Shown here: one piece after another, positions 26,113-36,287 of the stretch | Layout of the letters: each line of letters begins with the position of its first letter | Numbering within the stretch: the first letter of the stretch is position 1 | Source of the DNA: Pseudomonadota bacterium | GTDB lineage: Bacteria; Pseudomonadota; Gammaproteobacteria; Pseudomonadales; Moraxellaceae | DNA length: 36,287 bases | Assembly: GCA_021804565.1 (NCBI GenBank) | Contig: JAJZHK010000029.1 | Span: 1-36,287 of the forward strand | Reading direction: 5' to 3' | The notes under the pieces: model-generated | What the model saw: the letters and a program-made list of their open reading frames with translations, nothing else | The model's database searches: none | Told to the model about the DNA's origin: nothing | Translations under genes and position numbers: made by a program

Positions 26113-26820
26113 ATGACTAGCAAGCGCATTTTTGAAATCTATCGCTACAATCCGGATACCGACGAAGCGCCGTATATGCAGCGCTACGAGCTTGAACTGA
26201 GCGGTAAAGAGCGCATGTTGCTCGATGCCCTGATCGCTTTGAAAAAAGTCGATGAAAGTTTGAGCTTCCGTCGCTCCTGTCGCGAGGGCATTTGTGGTTC
26301 TGACGGCATGAATATCAATGGCAAGAATGGCCTGGCCTGCCTGATGAACATGAATGACCTGCCGCAGACCATCGTCGTTCGTCCCTTGCCCGGGCTGCCT
26401 ATCATCCGTGACCTGGTGGTGGACATGAACATGTTCTACCAGCAGTACGAGAAGGTGCAGCCCTATCTTCTCAACGACCAGCCGCCACCTCCGCGTGAGC
26501 GTCTGCAGTCGCCGGAGGATCGCGAAAAGCTGGATGGCCTCTACGAGTGCATCCTCTGTGCCTGCTGTTCGACCAGTTGTCCTTCTTTCTGGTGGAATCC
26601 AGAGAAGTTTCTCGGCCCATCGGCCTTGATTCAGGCTTATCGTTTTCTGGCCGATAGCCGCGATGCCAAGACGGCAGAGCGCCTGGCCCAGCTGGATGAT
26701 CCGTTCAGTGTCTTCCGTTGCCGCGGTATCATGAATTGCGTCAGTGTCTGTCCCAAGGGGCTCAACCCCACCAAGGCGATAGGCCATATACGCGATATGT
26801 TACTGGCGCAGAATGCATAA
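26113..26820 (+). CDS. sdhB: Succinate dehydrogenase iron-sulfur subunit
   Basis: Electron-transfer subunit of complex II, 235 residues. The 2Fe-2S ligands are in S-C-R-E-G-I-C-G-S-D-G and G-L-A-C; the 4Fe-4S ligands in C-I-L-C-A-C-C-S-T-S-C-P; and the 3Fe-4S ligands in C-R-G-I-M-N-C-V-S-V-C-P-K. ATG 26113 with AGGA upstream is preferred over the adjacent TTG at 26110. A 235-base structured gap separates it from sucA. Confidence 0.97.
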   Translation: MTSKRIFEIYRYNPDTDEAPYMQRYELELSGKERMLLDALIALKKVDESLSFRRSCREGICGSDGMNINGKNGLACLMNMNDLPQTIVVRPLPGLPIIRDLVVDMNMFYQQYEKVQPYLLNDQPPPPRERLQSPEDREKLDGLYECILCACCSTSCPSFWWNPEKFLGPSALIQAYRFLADSRDAKTAERLAQLDDPFSVFRCRGIMNCVSVCPKGLNPTKAIGHIRDMLLAQNA

Positions 26821-27055
26821 GACGGATTCATCGGCTAGCATGAACTTGCTTTGGGTGTCGTAAGCGACACCTGTGTCGTGGCCGCTCGGCATGCCTGATC
26901 GGCCTAGAGGTAACCTAGGGGCCTATCGTCCTGAGGGTTAAGGACGCCTCGGCTTACAAGGCTGGGGCGAATGATGCGATACGAGCGAGAGAGTGTCACC
27001 GCCCTGAGTGACCCTTTGGTCTGAGGGGTGCGCTTCTCTGCTAGGGATGACATTC
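26821..27055 (+). promoter_or_regulatory. Structured intergenic leader of sucA
   Basis: Non-coding stretch with at least four perfect or near-perfect stem-loops: GGTGTCG-TAAG-CGACACC (26854-26871), CCTAG-AGGTAAC-CTAGG (about 26903-26919), CGTCCT-GAGGGTTA-AGGACG (26927-26946), and GTCAC-CGCCCTGA-GTGAC (26995-27012), plus ACCCTT/AGGGGT (27011-27029) which competes with the previous one. No open frame or U-tract terminator is seen. The mutually exclusive last two hairpins sit just before the sucA ribosome site. Structured RNA motifs upstream of sucA are known in proteobacteria; a match is not verified. Confidence 0.55.
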
Positions 27056-29884
27056 ATGCAAAAGAGCTTGATGCAAAAGCTCCTGGAGACTTCACAGTTG
27101 TCGGCTGAGAACGCCGCCTATGTCGAAGATCTCTACGAGGAGTATCTGGTTTCGCCTGCCGCAGTCCCTGAGGACTGGCGGGCCTATTTCGATAAATTGC
27201 CCCGCGTCAGTGGGGTCCTGCGTGACACCCCGCATGCCGCTGTGCGCGAGCAGTTTGTCCATTTGGCGCGTAATGCCGGGCGTTCGCAGCCGGTGCCGAC
27301 CTCATCGGTCAGCACCCAGCACGAGCGCCGACAAGTGGCGGTGCTGCAGCTGATCGCCGCTTACCGCAATCGCGGGCATCAGAAAGCCCAGCTCGATCCT
27401 TTGGGCCTCATGGTGCGTGAGCCGGTCCCTGATCTCGAACTGCAGCACCATGGCCTGACGCCGGCCGACCTCGACACGACCTTCCAGACCGGCAATTTGC
27501 GCATCGGCAAAGACGAGTGCAGCCTGCGCGAAATGGTCGAGGCGATGGAGGCCATCTATTGCAAGTCGGTCGGCGCCGAGTACATGCATATTGTCGACAC
27601 CGCCGAGCGCGCCTGGTTGCAGCAGCGTCTGGAATCGGTGCGCGGCATGCCGTCGATCTCGCGTGAAGGCAAGCTGCATCTGCTTGAGCGGCTGACAGCC
27701 GCCGAAGGCCTGGAAAAATATCTGGGTTCGCGCTTTTCCGGGGCCAAGCGTTTCGGCCTGGAAGGCGGCGAGAGCCTGATCGCTATCGTCGATGAGATCA
27801 TCCAGCGGGCCGGCACGATGTCGACCAAAGAGATCGTCATCGGCATGGCCCATCGTGGCCGACTGAATGTACTGGTCAACACCCTGGGCAAGAACCCCAG
27901 TGAGCTGTTCGATGAGTTCGAAGGCAAGATGCAGGTCAAGACCGGCTCCGGTGACGTCAAGTACCACCAGGGTTACTCTTCGAACGTGATGACCGCCGGC
28001 GGCGAGATCCATCTGGCCATGGCTTTCAACCCTTCGCATCTGGAGATCGTCTCGCCGGTGGTGGAGGGTTCGGTGCGGGCACGCCAGGACCGCCGTGGCG
28101 ATGGCCAGGGTCGCATGGTGCTGCCGCTGCTGATCCATGGTGATGCAGCTTTTGCCGGGCAAGGTGTCGTCATGGAAACCTTCCAGATGTCACAGACCCG
28201 GGCCTACCGCACCGGTGGGACCGTCCATGTCATCGTCAACAATCAGGTCGGCTTTACCACCAACCGGCAAGATGACGCGCGGTCGACCGAGTACTGCACC
28301 GATATCGCCAAGATGGTGCAGGCCCCCATTTTTCATGTCAACGGGGATGATCCAGAAGCGGTTGTTTTTGTCACCCAGCTGGCGCTCGATTTTCGCATGG
28401 AGTTCAAAAAGGACGTCGTCATCGACATGTTCTGCTACCGGCGACGCGGTCATAATGAGGCCGATGAACCGAGTGGTACACAGCCTTTGATGTATCAGGT
28501 GATCAATCGCCTGCCCACCACGCGGCAACTCTACGCGGAGCGACTGATCGCCGCCGGCCTGCTCGACAAGAGCGCTGCCGACGCCATGGTCGAAGACTAT
28601 CGACAAGCCCTGGATTCCGGCGAGCACGTCGTCAAGTCCCTGGTGCGGGCGCCGAATAAAAGCCTCTTCGTCGACTGGACGCCTTACATCGGTCATGCCC
28701 TTGTCGATGCCTGGGAGACCGGTGTCGAGGTCAGGCGCTTGCAGGAGCTGGGCCGCAGGATGGACCAGTTGCCGCAGGGTCTGGTTCTGCAGCGGCAGGT
28801 CCAGAAAGTGGTGGAAGACCGCGGCAAGATGTTCGCCGGCTCCATGGAGCTGAACTGGGGAGCGGCTGAGAACCTGGCTTACGCCACTTTGCTCGACCAG
28901 GGTGTCAGGGTGCGCCTGACCGGTCAGGACGTGGGTCGCGGGACTTTCTCGCATCGTCATGCCGTGCTGCATAGCCAGAAAGATGGCGAAGCTTACGTCC
29001 CCCTGCAGCATCTCGATGAGAAACAGGCCGGTTTCGAGATATACGACTCGCTGCTGTCCGAGGAGGCCGTTCTTGCTTTCGAGTACGGTTATGCGACGAC
29101 GACACCGCAGGCGCTGGTGATCTGGGAAGCCCAGTTTGGCGACTTTGCCAACGGCGCCCAGGTGGTCATCGACCAGTTCATTTCTTCCGGTGAAACCAAG
29201 TGGGAACGTCTGTGTGGCCTGGCCATGCTCCTGCCGCATGGTTTCGAAGGACAAGGTCCGGAGCATTCTTCGGCACGCCTGGAGCGTTATCTGCAGCTGT
29301 GTGCTGAGCAGAATATGCAGGTGTGCACGCCGACGACGCCAGCGCAGATCTTTCATCTTCTCCGCCGTCAGGCCATCCGGCCTTTGCGCAAGCCGCTCAT
29401 CGTCATGTCGCCGAAGAGCCTGCTTCGCCACCGTCTGGCGGTGTCGCAGCTTGACGAACTGGCCCAGGGAAGTTTCCAAACGGTGATCGGTGAACAGGAA
29501 CTGAATCCTGCCGAGGTCCGTAAGGTGGTGCTCTGTGGCGGCAAGGTCTATTACGACCTGCTCGAAAAGCGCCGCGAACTGAAGGCGGCACATACCGCCT
29601 TGGTGCGTATCGAGCAGCTCTATCCTTTCCCGGAACAAGCGCTGGCTGATGCCCTGGCTCCTTTTGTCGCCGCCGACAGTATCGTCTGGTGTCAGGAAGA
29701 GCCGCAAAATCAGGGGGCCTGGTATTGCTCGCAGCATCATATACACCACGTCGTCAAACAGTGGCGCGCTGATCTGCGTACCAGTTTTGTCGGTCGTCCG
29801 CCGGCGGCAGCGCCGGCTTGTGGATCGCCTTATCTGCATGCCAAGCAGCAGGCTGATTTGGTCATGGAAGCCTTGCAGGCCTGA
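27056..29884 (+). CDS. sucA: 2-oxoglutarate dehydrogenase E1 component
   Basis: Thiamine diphosphate-dependent decarboxylase that transfers the succinyl group from 2-oxoglutarate to lipoyl-SucB. 942 residues, against 933 in E. coli. The N-terminal SucB-binding segment (residues 1-40, L-Y-E-E-Y-L) is followed by A-H-R-G-R-L-N-V-L, the ThDP motif beginning I-H-G-D-A-A-F and ending V-N-N-Q-V-G-F, and the C-terminal transketolase-like pyrimidine domain ([14 protein letters not shown]). The start is ATG 27056 because AGGGA lies upstream at normal distance; in-frame ATGs at 27008 and 27047 do not have one. Confidence 0.97.
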   Translation: MQKSLMQKLLETSQLSAENAAYVEDLYEEYLVSPAAVPEDWRAYFDKLPRVSGVLRDTPHAAVREQFVHLARNAGRSQPVPTSSVSTQHERRQVAVLQLIAAYRNRGHQKAQLDPLGLMVREPVPDLELQHHGLTPADLDTTFQTGNLRIGKDECSLREMVEAMEAIYCKSVGAEYMHIVDTAERAWLQQRLESVRGMPSISREGKLHLLERLTAAEGLEKYLGSRFSGAKRFGLEGGESLIAIVDEIIQRAGTMSTKEIVIGMAHRGRLNVLVNTLGKNPSELFDEFEGKMQVKTGSGDVKYHQGYSSNVMTAGGEIHLAMAFNPSHLEIVSPVVEGSVRARQDRRGDGQGRMVLPLLIHGDAAFAGQGVVMETFQMSQTRAYRTGGTVHVIVNNQVGFTTNRQDDARSTEYCTDIAKMVQAPIFHVNGDDPEAVVFVTQLALDFRMEFKKDVVIDMFCYRRRGHNEADEPSGTQPLMYQVINRLPTTRQLYAERLIAAGLLDKSAADAMVEDYRQALDSGEHVVKSLVRAPNKSLFVDWTPYIGHALVDAWETGVEVRRLQELGRRMDQLPQGLVLQRQVQKVVEDRGKMFAGSMELNWGAAENLAYATLLDQGVRVRLTGQDVGRGTFSHRHAVLHSQKDGEAYVPLQHLDEKQAGFEIYDSLLSEEAVLAFEYGYATTTPQALVIWEAQFGDFANGAQVVIDQFISSGETKWERLCGLAMLLPHGFEGQGPEHSSARLERYLQLCAEQNMQVCTPTTPAQIFHLLRRQAIRPLRKPLIVMSPKSLLRHRLAVSQLDELAQGSFQTVIGEQELNPAEVRKVVLCGGKVYYDLLEKRRELKAAHTALVRIEQLYPFPEQALADALAPFVAADSIVWCQEEPQNQGAWYCSQHHIHHVVKQWRADLRTSFVGRPPAAAPACGSPYLHAKQQADLVMEALQA

Positions 29885-29912
29885 TGTCAACGTATTGAGG
29901 GGTATCATCGAG

Positions 29913-32566
<2,654 letters not shown>

Positions 32567-32575
32567 GGCGATGAG

Positions 32576-32662
32576 GCTCATGCCGATCCGGCATGGGCTG
32601 GTGACAGGCGTGCAGCGTGTAACAATTGAGCGCTGTGCATGAGCGGTGCAGTGATCCTGCAC
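32576..32662 (+). promoter_or_regulatory. Structured gap between lpdA and sucC
   Basis: Ten-pair stem GCTCATGCCG-ATC-CGGCATGGGC (32576-32598, one wobble), then GTGCAG-TGATC-CTGCAC (32646-32662), and a bulged stem TGCAGCG/CGCTGTGCA between them. The last hairpin ends about 25 bases before the sucC ATG. No U-tract, so it is not a standard terminator. It may be a leader or processing element that sets sucCD expression separately. Confidence 0.5.
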
Positions 32663-32687
32663 ATCATACGGTTACAAAGGTAGACGA

Positions 32688-33857
32688 ATGAACCTTCATG
32701 AGTATCAGGGCAAGCAATTGTTTGCCGAGTACGGATTGCCCGTGTCGAAAGGCTATGCCGCCACGACTGTGGAGCAGGCACGCGAAGCAGCCCTCAAGGT
32801 CGGTGGTGATCGCTGGGTGGTCAAGGCCCAGGTTCATGCCGGTGGGCGTGGCAAGGCCGGGGGCGTCAAGCTGGTCTCTTCGCTGCAAGAGGTGGAGGCT
32901 TTCGCCCGGGAAAAGCTGGGCACGCGCCTGGTGACCTACCAGACGGATGCCCATGGTCAGCCGGTGTCGGGGATACTCGTCGAAGCCTTGACCGATATCG
33001 CCAAGGAGCTCTACCTCGGCGCCGTGGTCGATCGTGCCACCCGCAAGGTGGTGTTCATGGCCTCCACCGAAGGTGGTGTCGAGATCGAAAAGGTGGCTGA
33101 GCAAACGCCCGAGAAGATCTTCAAGGCCAGCATCGATCCTTTGCTCGGTCCGCAAGCTTTCCAGGGCCGCGATCTGGCCTATCAGCTCGGTCTGAATGCG
33201 ACCCAGGTGAAAGAGTTCGTGCAGATCTTCATGGGCCTGGGCAAGATGTTTGACGAGCTCGATCTGGCCCTGCTCGAGATCAATCCCTTGGTGATCACCC
33301 AGGAAGGTCATCTGCACTGCCTGGACGCCAAGGTGGTCATCGACTCCAATGCGCTGTATCGTCACCCCCGTCTGAAGGCGATGGATGATCCGACCCAGGT
33401 CGATGATCGCGAGCGTCGCGCCGCGGAGTGGGAGCTCAACTATGTCGCCCTGGAGGGCAATATCGGTTGCATGGTCAATGGCGCCGGTCTGGCCATGGCG
33501 ACCATGGACATCATCAAGCTCAAAGGCGGTCAACCTGCCAACTTCCTCGATGTCGGTGGTGGTGCCACGCGTGAGCGGGTGACCGAAGCGTTCAAGATCA
33601 TTTTGTCCGATCACCATGTGCAAGGGGTGCTGGTCAATATCTTCGGTGGCATTGTGCGCTGCGACATGATCGCGCAAGGCATCATCGAGGCGGTCAAGGA
33701 CATCGGCGTCAAGGTGCCGGTGGTGGTTCGACTCGAAGGCAATAATGCCGAGCTGGGTGCGCAGGTTCTGCGTCAGTCCGGTTTGAATATCATTCCTGCC
33801 GCTTCGCTCAATGAGGCTGGTGAGGCGATCGTCAAGGCTGTGGGGGTGCAAGCATGA
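32688..33857 (+). CDS. sucC: Succinyl-CoA ligase [ADP-forming] beta subunit
   Basis: ATP-grasp subunit for substrate-level phosphorylation, succinyl-CoA to succinate. 389 residues, against 388 in E. coli. N-terminal [15 protein letters not shown], nucleotide region [23 protein letters not shown] Mg2+ ligands, [14 protein letters not shown] and [10 protein letters not shown] near the CoA ligase interface. AAAGG precedes the ATG. Overlaps sucD by ATGA. Confidence 0.97.
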   Translation: MNLHEYQGKQLFAEYGLPVSKGYAATTVEQAREAALKVGGDRWVVKAQVHAGGRGKAGGVKLVSSLQEVEAFAREKLGTRLVTYQTDAHGQPVSGILVEALTDIAKELYLGAVVDRATRKVVFMASTEGGVEIEKVAEQTPEKIFKASIDPLLGPQAFQGRDLAYQLGLNATQVKEFVQIFMGLGKMFDELDLALLEINPLVITQEGHLHCLDAKVVIDSNALYRHPRLKAMDDPTQVDDRERRAAEWELNYVALEGNIGCMVNGAGLAMATMDIIKLKGGQPANFLDVGGGATRERVTEAFKIILSDHHVQGVLVNIFGGIVRCDMIAQGIIEAVKDIGVKVPVVVRLEGNNAELGAQVLRQSGLNIIPAASLNEAGEAIVKAVGVQA

Positions 33858-34732
33858 GCGTGCTGATCAATAAAGAGACCAAGGTGATCTGTCAGGGTAT
33901 CACCGGCGCACAGGGCAGTTTTCATACAGAGCAGGCACTGGCCTACGGTACCCGCATGGTCGGTGGCGTCACCCCGGGCAAGGGCGGTAGCACCCACTTG
34001 GGCCTGCCGGTGTTCAATACCGTCAAGGAGGCTGTCGCAGCCACAGGCGCCGACGCTTCGGTGATCTATGTGCCGGCTCCGCTGTGCAAGGATGCTATCG
34101 TCGAAGCGATGGACGCCGGCATCAAGCTGATCGTGTGCATCACCGAAGGGGTGCCGACGCTGGACATGCTCTATGTCAAAGAAGCCATCCTGCAGCGTGG
34201 TGACGTGCGTATGATCGGTCCGAACTGCCCAGGGGTCATCACCCCGGGACAGTGCAAGATCGGCATCATGCCGGGCCATATCCATCTGCCGGGCAAGGTC
34301 GGTATCGTGTCGCGCTCGGGAACGCTGACCTATGAAGCGGTCAAGCAGACCACCGATCTGGGCTTTGGTCAGTCCACCTGTATCGGCATCGGTGGCGATC
34401 CCATCCCGGGGACCACGTTTATCGATGCCCTGCGCCTGTTCCAGGATGATCCGCAGACCGAAGCGATCATCATGGTCGGTGAAATCGGCGGTTCGGCGGA
34501 AGAAGAGGCGGCCGCCTTCATCAAGGCGCACGTCAGCAAGCCGGTGGTCTCCTATATCGCCGGTGTCACCGCGCCTGCAGGCAAACGCATGGGCCATGCT
34601 GGCGCCATCATCTCAGGTGGCCATGGTACGGCGGCTGAGAAGTTTGCAGCGTTAGAGGCGGCCGGGGTGCGTACCGTGCGTAACCCCGCCGAGATGGGCA
34701 AGGCCCTGGCCGAGCTCACCGGCTGGCGTTAA
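33854..34732 (+). CDS. sucD: Succinyl-CoA ligase [ADP-forming] alpha subunit
   Basis: CoA-binding and phospho-His subunit, 292 residues. N-terminal Rossmann fold with [11 protein letters not shown] and G-G-V-T-P-G-K-G-G; middle G-P-N-C-P-G-V-I and S-R-S-G-T-L-T-Y-E; and the phosphorylated His in M-G-H-A-G-A-I-I near residue 248. In the following glycine loop the usual Lys of G-G-K-G-T-A is His (G-G-H-G-T-A), a conservative oddity near the active site. Followed by a strong terminator. Confidence 0.97.
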   Translation: MSVLINKETKVICQGITGAQGSFHTEQALAYGTRMVGGVTPGKGGSTHLGLPVFNTVKEAVAATGADASVIYVPAPLCKDAIVEAMDAGIKLIVCITEGVPTLDMLYVKEAILQRGDVRMIGPNCPGVITPGQCKIGIMPGHIHLPGKVGIVSRSGTLTYEAVKQTTDLGFGQSTCIGIGGDPIPGTTFIDALRLFQDDPQTEAIIMVGEIGGSAEEEAAAFIKAHVSKPVVSYIAGVTAPAGKRMGHAGAIISGGHGTAAEKFAALEAAGVRTVRNPAEMGKALAELTGWR

Positions 34733-34745
34733 GCGACCCTGCTGT

Positions 34746-34774
34746 ACAAAAGCCCGCTTCGTGCGGGCTTTTTT
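34746..34774 (+). terminator. Rho-independent terminator of the suc operon
   Basis: Stem AAGCCCGC (34750-34757) / GCGGGCTT (34763-34770), loop TTCGT, running into six T (34769-34774). Classic form, 14 bases after the sucD stop. Confidence 0.95.
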
Positions 34775-34806
34775 ATGGCGCTCTCGCGGCTTTTCGACCG
34801 AGCGAC

Positions 34807-34835
34807 TGGTCATTGCTAATGATATTGTTTATCAT
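34807..34835 (+). promoter_or_regulatory. Candidate promoter for the DUF2788 gene
   Basis: TGGTCA (34807-34812), a 17-base spacer, TATCAT (34830-34835), about 32 bases before the ATG. The -10 lies within the Fur-like palindrome. Confidence 0.45.
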
Positions 34836-34836
34836 T
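34818..34836 (+). promoter_or_regulatory. Candidate Fur box upstream of DUF2788 gene
   Basis: AATGATA-TTGTT-TATCATT is a perfect 7-base inverted repeat. Its 15-base core TGATATTGTTTATCA (34820-34834) matches 13 of 15 positions of the 7-1-7 Fur consensus TGATAATNATTATCA. It overlaps the predicted -10 element, the position expected for iron-dependent repression. Confidence 0.55.
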
Positions 34837-34866
34837 GGCAGTCTCTTTTGATGTGGGAGAGCTGTC

Positions 34867-35067
34867 ATGCTGACCGAACAAAACCTGACGTGGTTGGGCC
34901 TGCATATCCTGATGCCGGGACTGATGTTGTTCATGCTGTTCATCGTCGGTGATCTGGCTTACCGGGAAAAAGCAGGACGCTTTGGCACCTTGGTTCTGTT
35001 TGGCGCCTTGGGCCTGGGCATGTTTGGATTCGTCATCAAGTGGGCGCTGACGCGCTACGTCATCTGA
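34867..35067 (+). CDS. DUF2788 family small membrane protein
   Basis: A 66-residue inner-membrane protein with two hydrophobic helices (about 8-28 and 40-60) and the signature K-A-G-R-F-G-T-L-V-L-F-G-A-L-G-L-G-M-F-G-F-V-I-K between and in the second helix, which I recognise as DUF2788 of pseudomonads. Function unknown. GGGAGA lies before the ATG. Own promoter after the suc terminator with a Fur-like palindrome; only 10 bases separate it from the convergent GGDEF gene. Confidence 0.8.
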   Translation: MLTEQNLTWLGLHILMPGLMLFMLFIVGDLAYREKAGRFGTLVLFGALGLGMFGFVIKWALTRYVI

Positions 35068-35077
35068 ACCTGCAGGC

Positions 35078-36287
35078 TCAGCTGCGAGCGACGTGGTAAC
35101 GTCCGCGCCCCTCGCTTTTGGCCTGATACATGGCGGCATTGGCCTCTGCCATCAGCATGTCGATGTTGATATGGGCGTGCGCATGGATGATGACGATGCC
35201 GGTGCTGATGCGTAGCCGGGTCGGACGGCCGGACAGCTTGGCGGGTTCTTCAAGCTGTCGCGCGATCTTCTCGGCGATGCGCCGGGCATCCGCCTCGGGC
35301 TGCTCAAGGGCTTCGAGGACGATGACGAACTCATCACCTTCCAGACGGGCGGCAAGGTCGGTGGCGCGTATATTGTTGTTGAGTACGCGCGCCATATGCT
35401 GCAAGACCTGGTCGCCATACTCCTGACCAAACCTGAGGTTCAAGGCCTGCATGCCGTCTATGCCCAGGTAGAGCAGGGCCATGCCGCGGCCGGTGCGCGA
35501 ACGTCGTGCCAGAGCCGCACGAAAGCTGGTCATGAAGCTGCGTCGATGCGGTAGTGCTGTCAAGGCGTCGTGGGTGGCCTCCAGCGCATGGCTGCTGAGC
35601 AGTCGTCTTTGTTCGCTGACATCATCAACCAGCATATAGACACCCTCGATGCGCTGTCCATGCAGCCAGGGCAGCAGTTGGATCTCGACATATTTGTCAC
35701 CGATGCGGGTCGGCAGATCGGCACTGACACGCAAACTGGCCCCGGCGAGTGCCTCCTGCAGGGGTTGCTGCAGCCGTGCCAGGGTGATTTCATCGAAAAC
35801 GCTGCTCAATGCCAGGCCGTGCAGACTGTCGGCTGGCGCTTTGAACCACTGCTGATGGACGGCGTTGGCGAAGAGATAGTGCAATCGCGTGTCGAGCAGG
35901 GCAAGCAGGCAAGGCAGATGGTCCATGAGGGTGTGCAGGTGCTGGGCCTGCAGCTGGGCCTGCTCCTGCCAGTGCTGCACCAGCGCCCGGTTCTCGAGAA
36001 AAAGAGCCAGCTGCTCGGGCTGCTCCTCCGTGATATGCGCGGCATAAAGGTCCAGAGCGCCGGGATGACCATCCAAACCCGTCGTCGGATGACGAAGATC
36101 TTGACGTCCTGCGGCCCCCTGGAGAGGGTAGCCGGGCAGCACGACATCCACCGGCAGGCCACGCAGGCCCTCGGCCTGGCCATGCAGCAGCGCTGCAGCC
36201 GCAGGGTTGGCGTGCAAGATGCAGCCGTGCTCGGTATCGATGATCATGGCCGCCTGCGGCATGCTCGCGAAAAGGGCGGAGGCCGCC
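35078..36287 (-). CDS. PAS-PAS-GGDEF protein with altered catalytic motif, 5' end outside window
   Basis: The reading frame is open past the right edge (residues A-L-F-A-S before M-P-Q-A-A-M-I-I-D), so the N-terminus is missing; the in-frame ATG at 36262 lies within the PAS domain and is probably not the start. Order: PAS 1 (I-I-D-T-E-H-G, H-A-N-P-A-A), a coiled segment, PAS 2 (L-D-T-R-L-H-Y-L-F-A-N), a linker D-V-S-E-Q-R-R, then a C-terminal GGDEF domain. The catalytic motif is R-L-E-G-D-E-F instead of G-G-D-E-F. The first Asp of the D-x-D metal site is Gly (L-G-I-D-G). The inhibitory R-A-T-D (RxxD) site is intact, five residues upstream. It is either a weak diguanylate cyclase or a c-di-GMP sensor. 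No membrane segment in the visible part. Confidence 0.9.
   Translation of the reverse strand, partial: AASALFASMPQAAMIIDTEHGCILHANPAAAALLHGQAEGLRGLPVDVVLPGYPLQGAAGRQDLRHPTTGLDGHPGALDLYAAHITEEQPEQLALFLENRALVQHWQEQAQLQAQHLHTLMDHLPCLLALLDTRLHYLFANAVHQQWFKAPADSLHGLALSSVFDEITLARLQQPLQEALAGASLRVSADLPTRIGDKYVEIQLLPWLHGQRIEGVYMLVDDVSEQRRLLSSHALEATHDALTALPHRRSFMTSFRAALARRSRTGRGMALLYLGIDGMQALNLRFGQEYGDQVLQHMARVLNNNIRATDLAARLEGDEFVIVLEALEQPEADARRIAEKIARQLEEPAKLSGRPTRLRISTGIVIIHAHAHINIDMLMAEANAAMYQAKSEGRGRYHVARS

Noticed and set aside
26821-27055. Short coding gene in the sdhB-sucA gap
   Set aside because: No frame with a ribosome site and plausible protein sequence; the sequence is better explained by stem-loops.

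Overview
This window is core chromosome of a GC-rich gammaproteobacterium, most likely of the order Pseudomonadales. The evidence is the continuous gltA / sdhCDAB-sucAB-lpdA-sucCD cluster, the PA3496-type and DUF2788 small proteins, an aspartyl-tRNA synthetase with the non-discriminating signature, and the ruvCAB genes running straight into ybgC-tolQRAB-pal-cpoB-queE. A Moraxellaceae-like lineage is possible, but the sequence alone does not settle genus. I see no rRNA, tRNA, CRISPR array, insertion sequence, prophage or integrase, so I do not think a new defence or mobile system is hidden here.

Left part (1-10492, all minus strand, read right to left): aspS, yebC, ruvC, ruvA, ruvB, ybgC, tolQ, tolR, tolA, tolB, pal, cpoB, queE. 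Most junctions are ATGA or similar 1-8 base overlaps. The block therefore looks like one translation/repair/envelope transcription unit driven from a TATAAT promoter before aspS. It has a likely second promoter before tolB and a hairpin terminator after pal. queE runs off the left edge.

Middle part (10590-21802): small monocistrons or pairs. These are a PA3496-family acidic protein, iron superoxide dismutase, greB, a DedA membrane protein (tail-to-tail overlap with greB), a PRMT-like methyltransferase, a serine hydrolase, and divergently from it a BtuCD-type ABC transporter without its binding protein. Next comes a divergent fatty-acyl-CoA module: MaoC hydratase and high-molecular-weight FabG on minus, thiolase on plus. 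A DUF302 protein coupled to a beta-hydroxyacid dehydrogenase closes this part.

Right part (21900-34774): the TCA cycle cluster. gltA is transcribed leftward and sdhCDAB-sucAB-lpdA-sucCD rightward from a shared 350-base control region, ending at a classic rho-independent terminator after sucD. The enzymes cover citrate synthase and the oxidative steps from 2-oxoglutarate to fumarate. The gltA leader, the sdhB-sucA gap and the lpdA-sucC gap all contain several perfect stem-loops, which makes RNA-level control of the TCA branch the most interesting regulatory hypothesis here.

Right edge (34800-36287): a DUF2788 membrane mini-protein behind a strong candidate Fur box, and the C-terminal part of a PAS-PAS-GGDEF protein whose catalytic motif is altered while its inhibitory site is kept.
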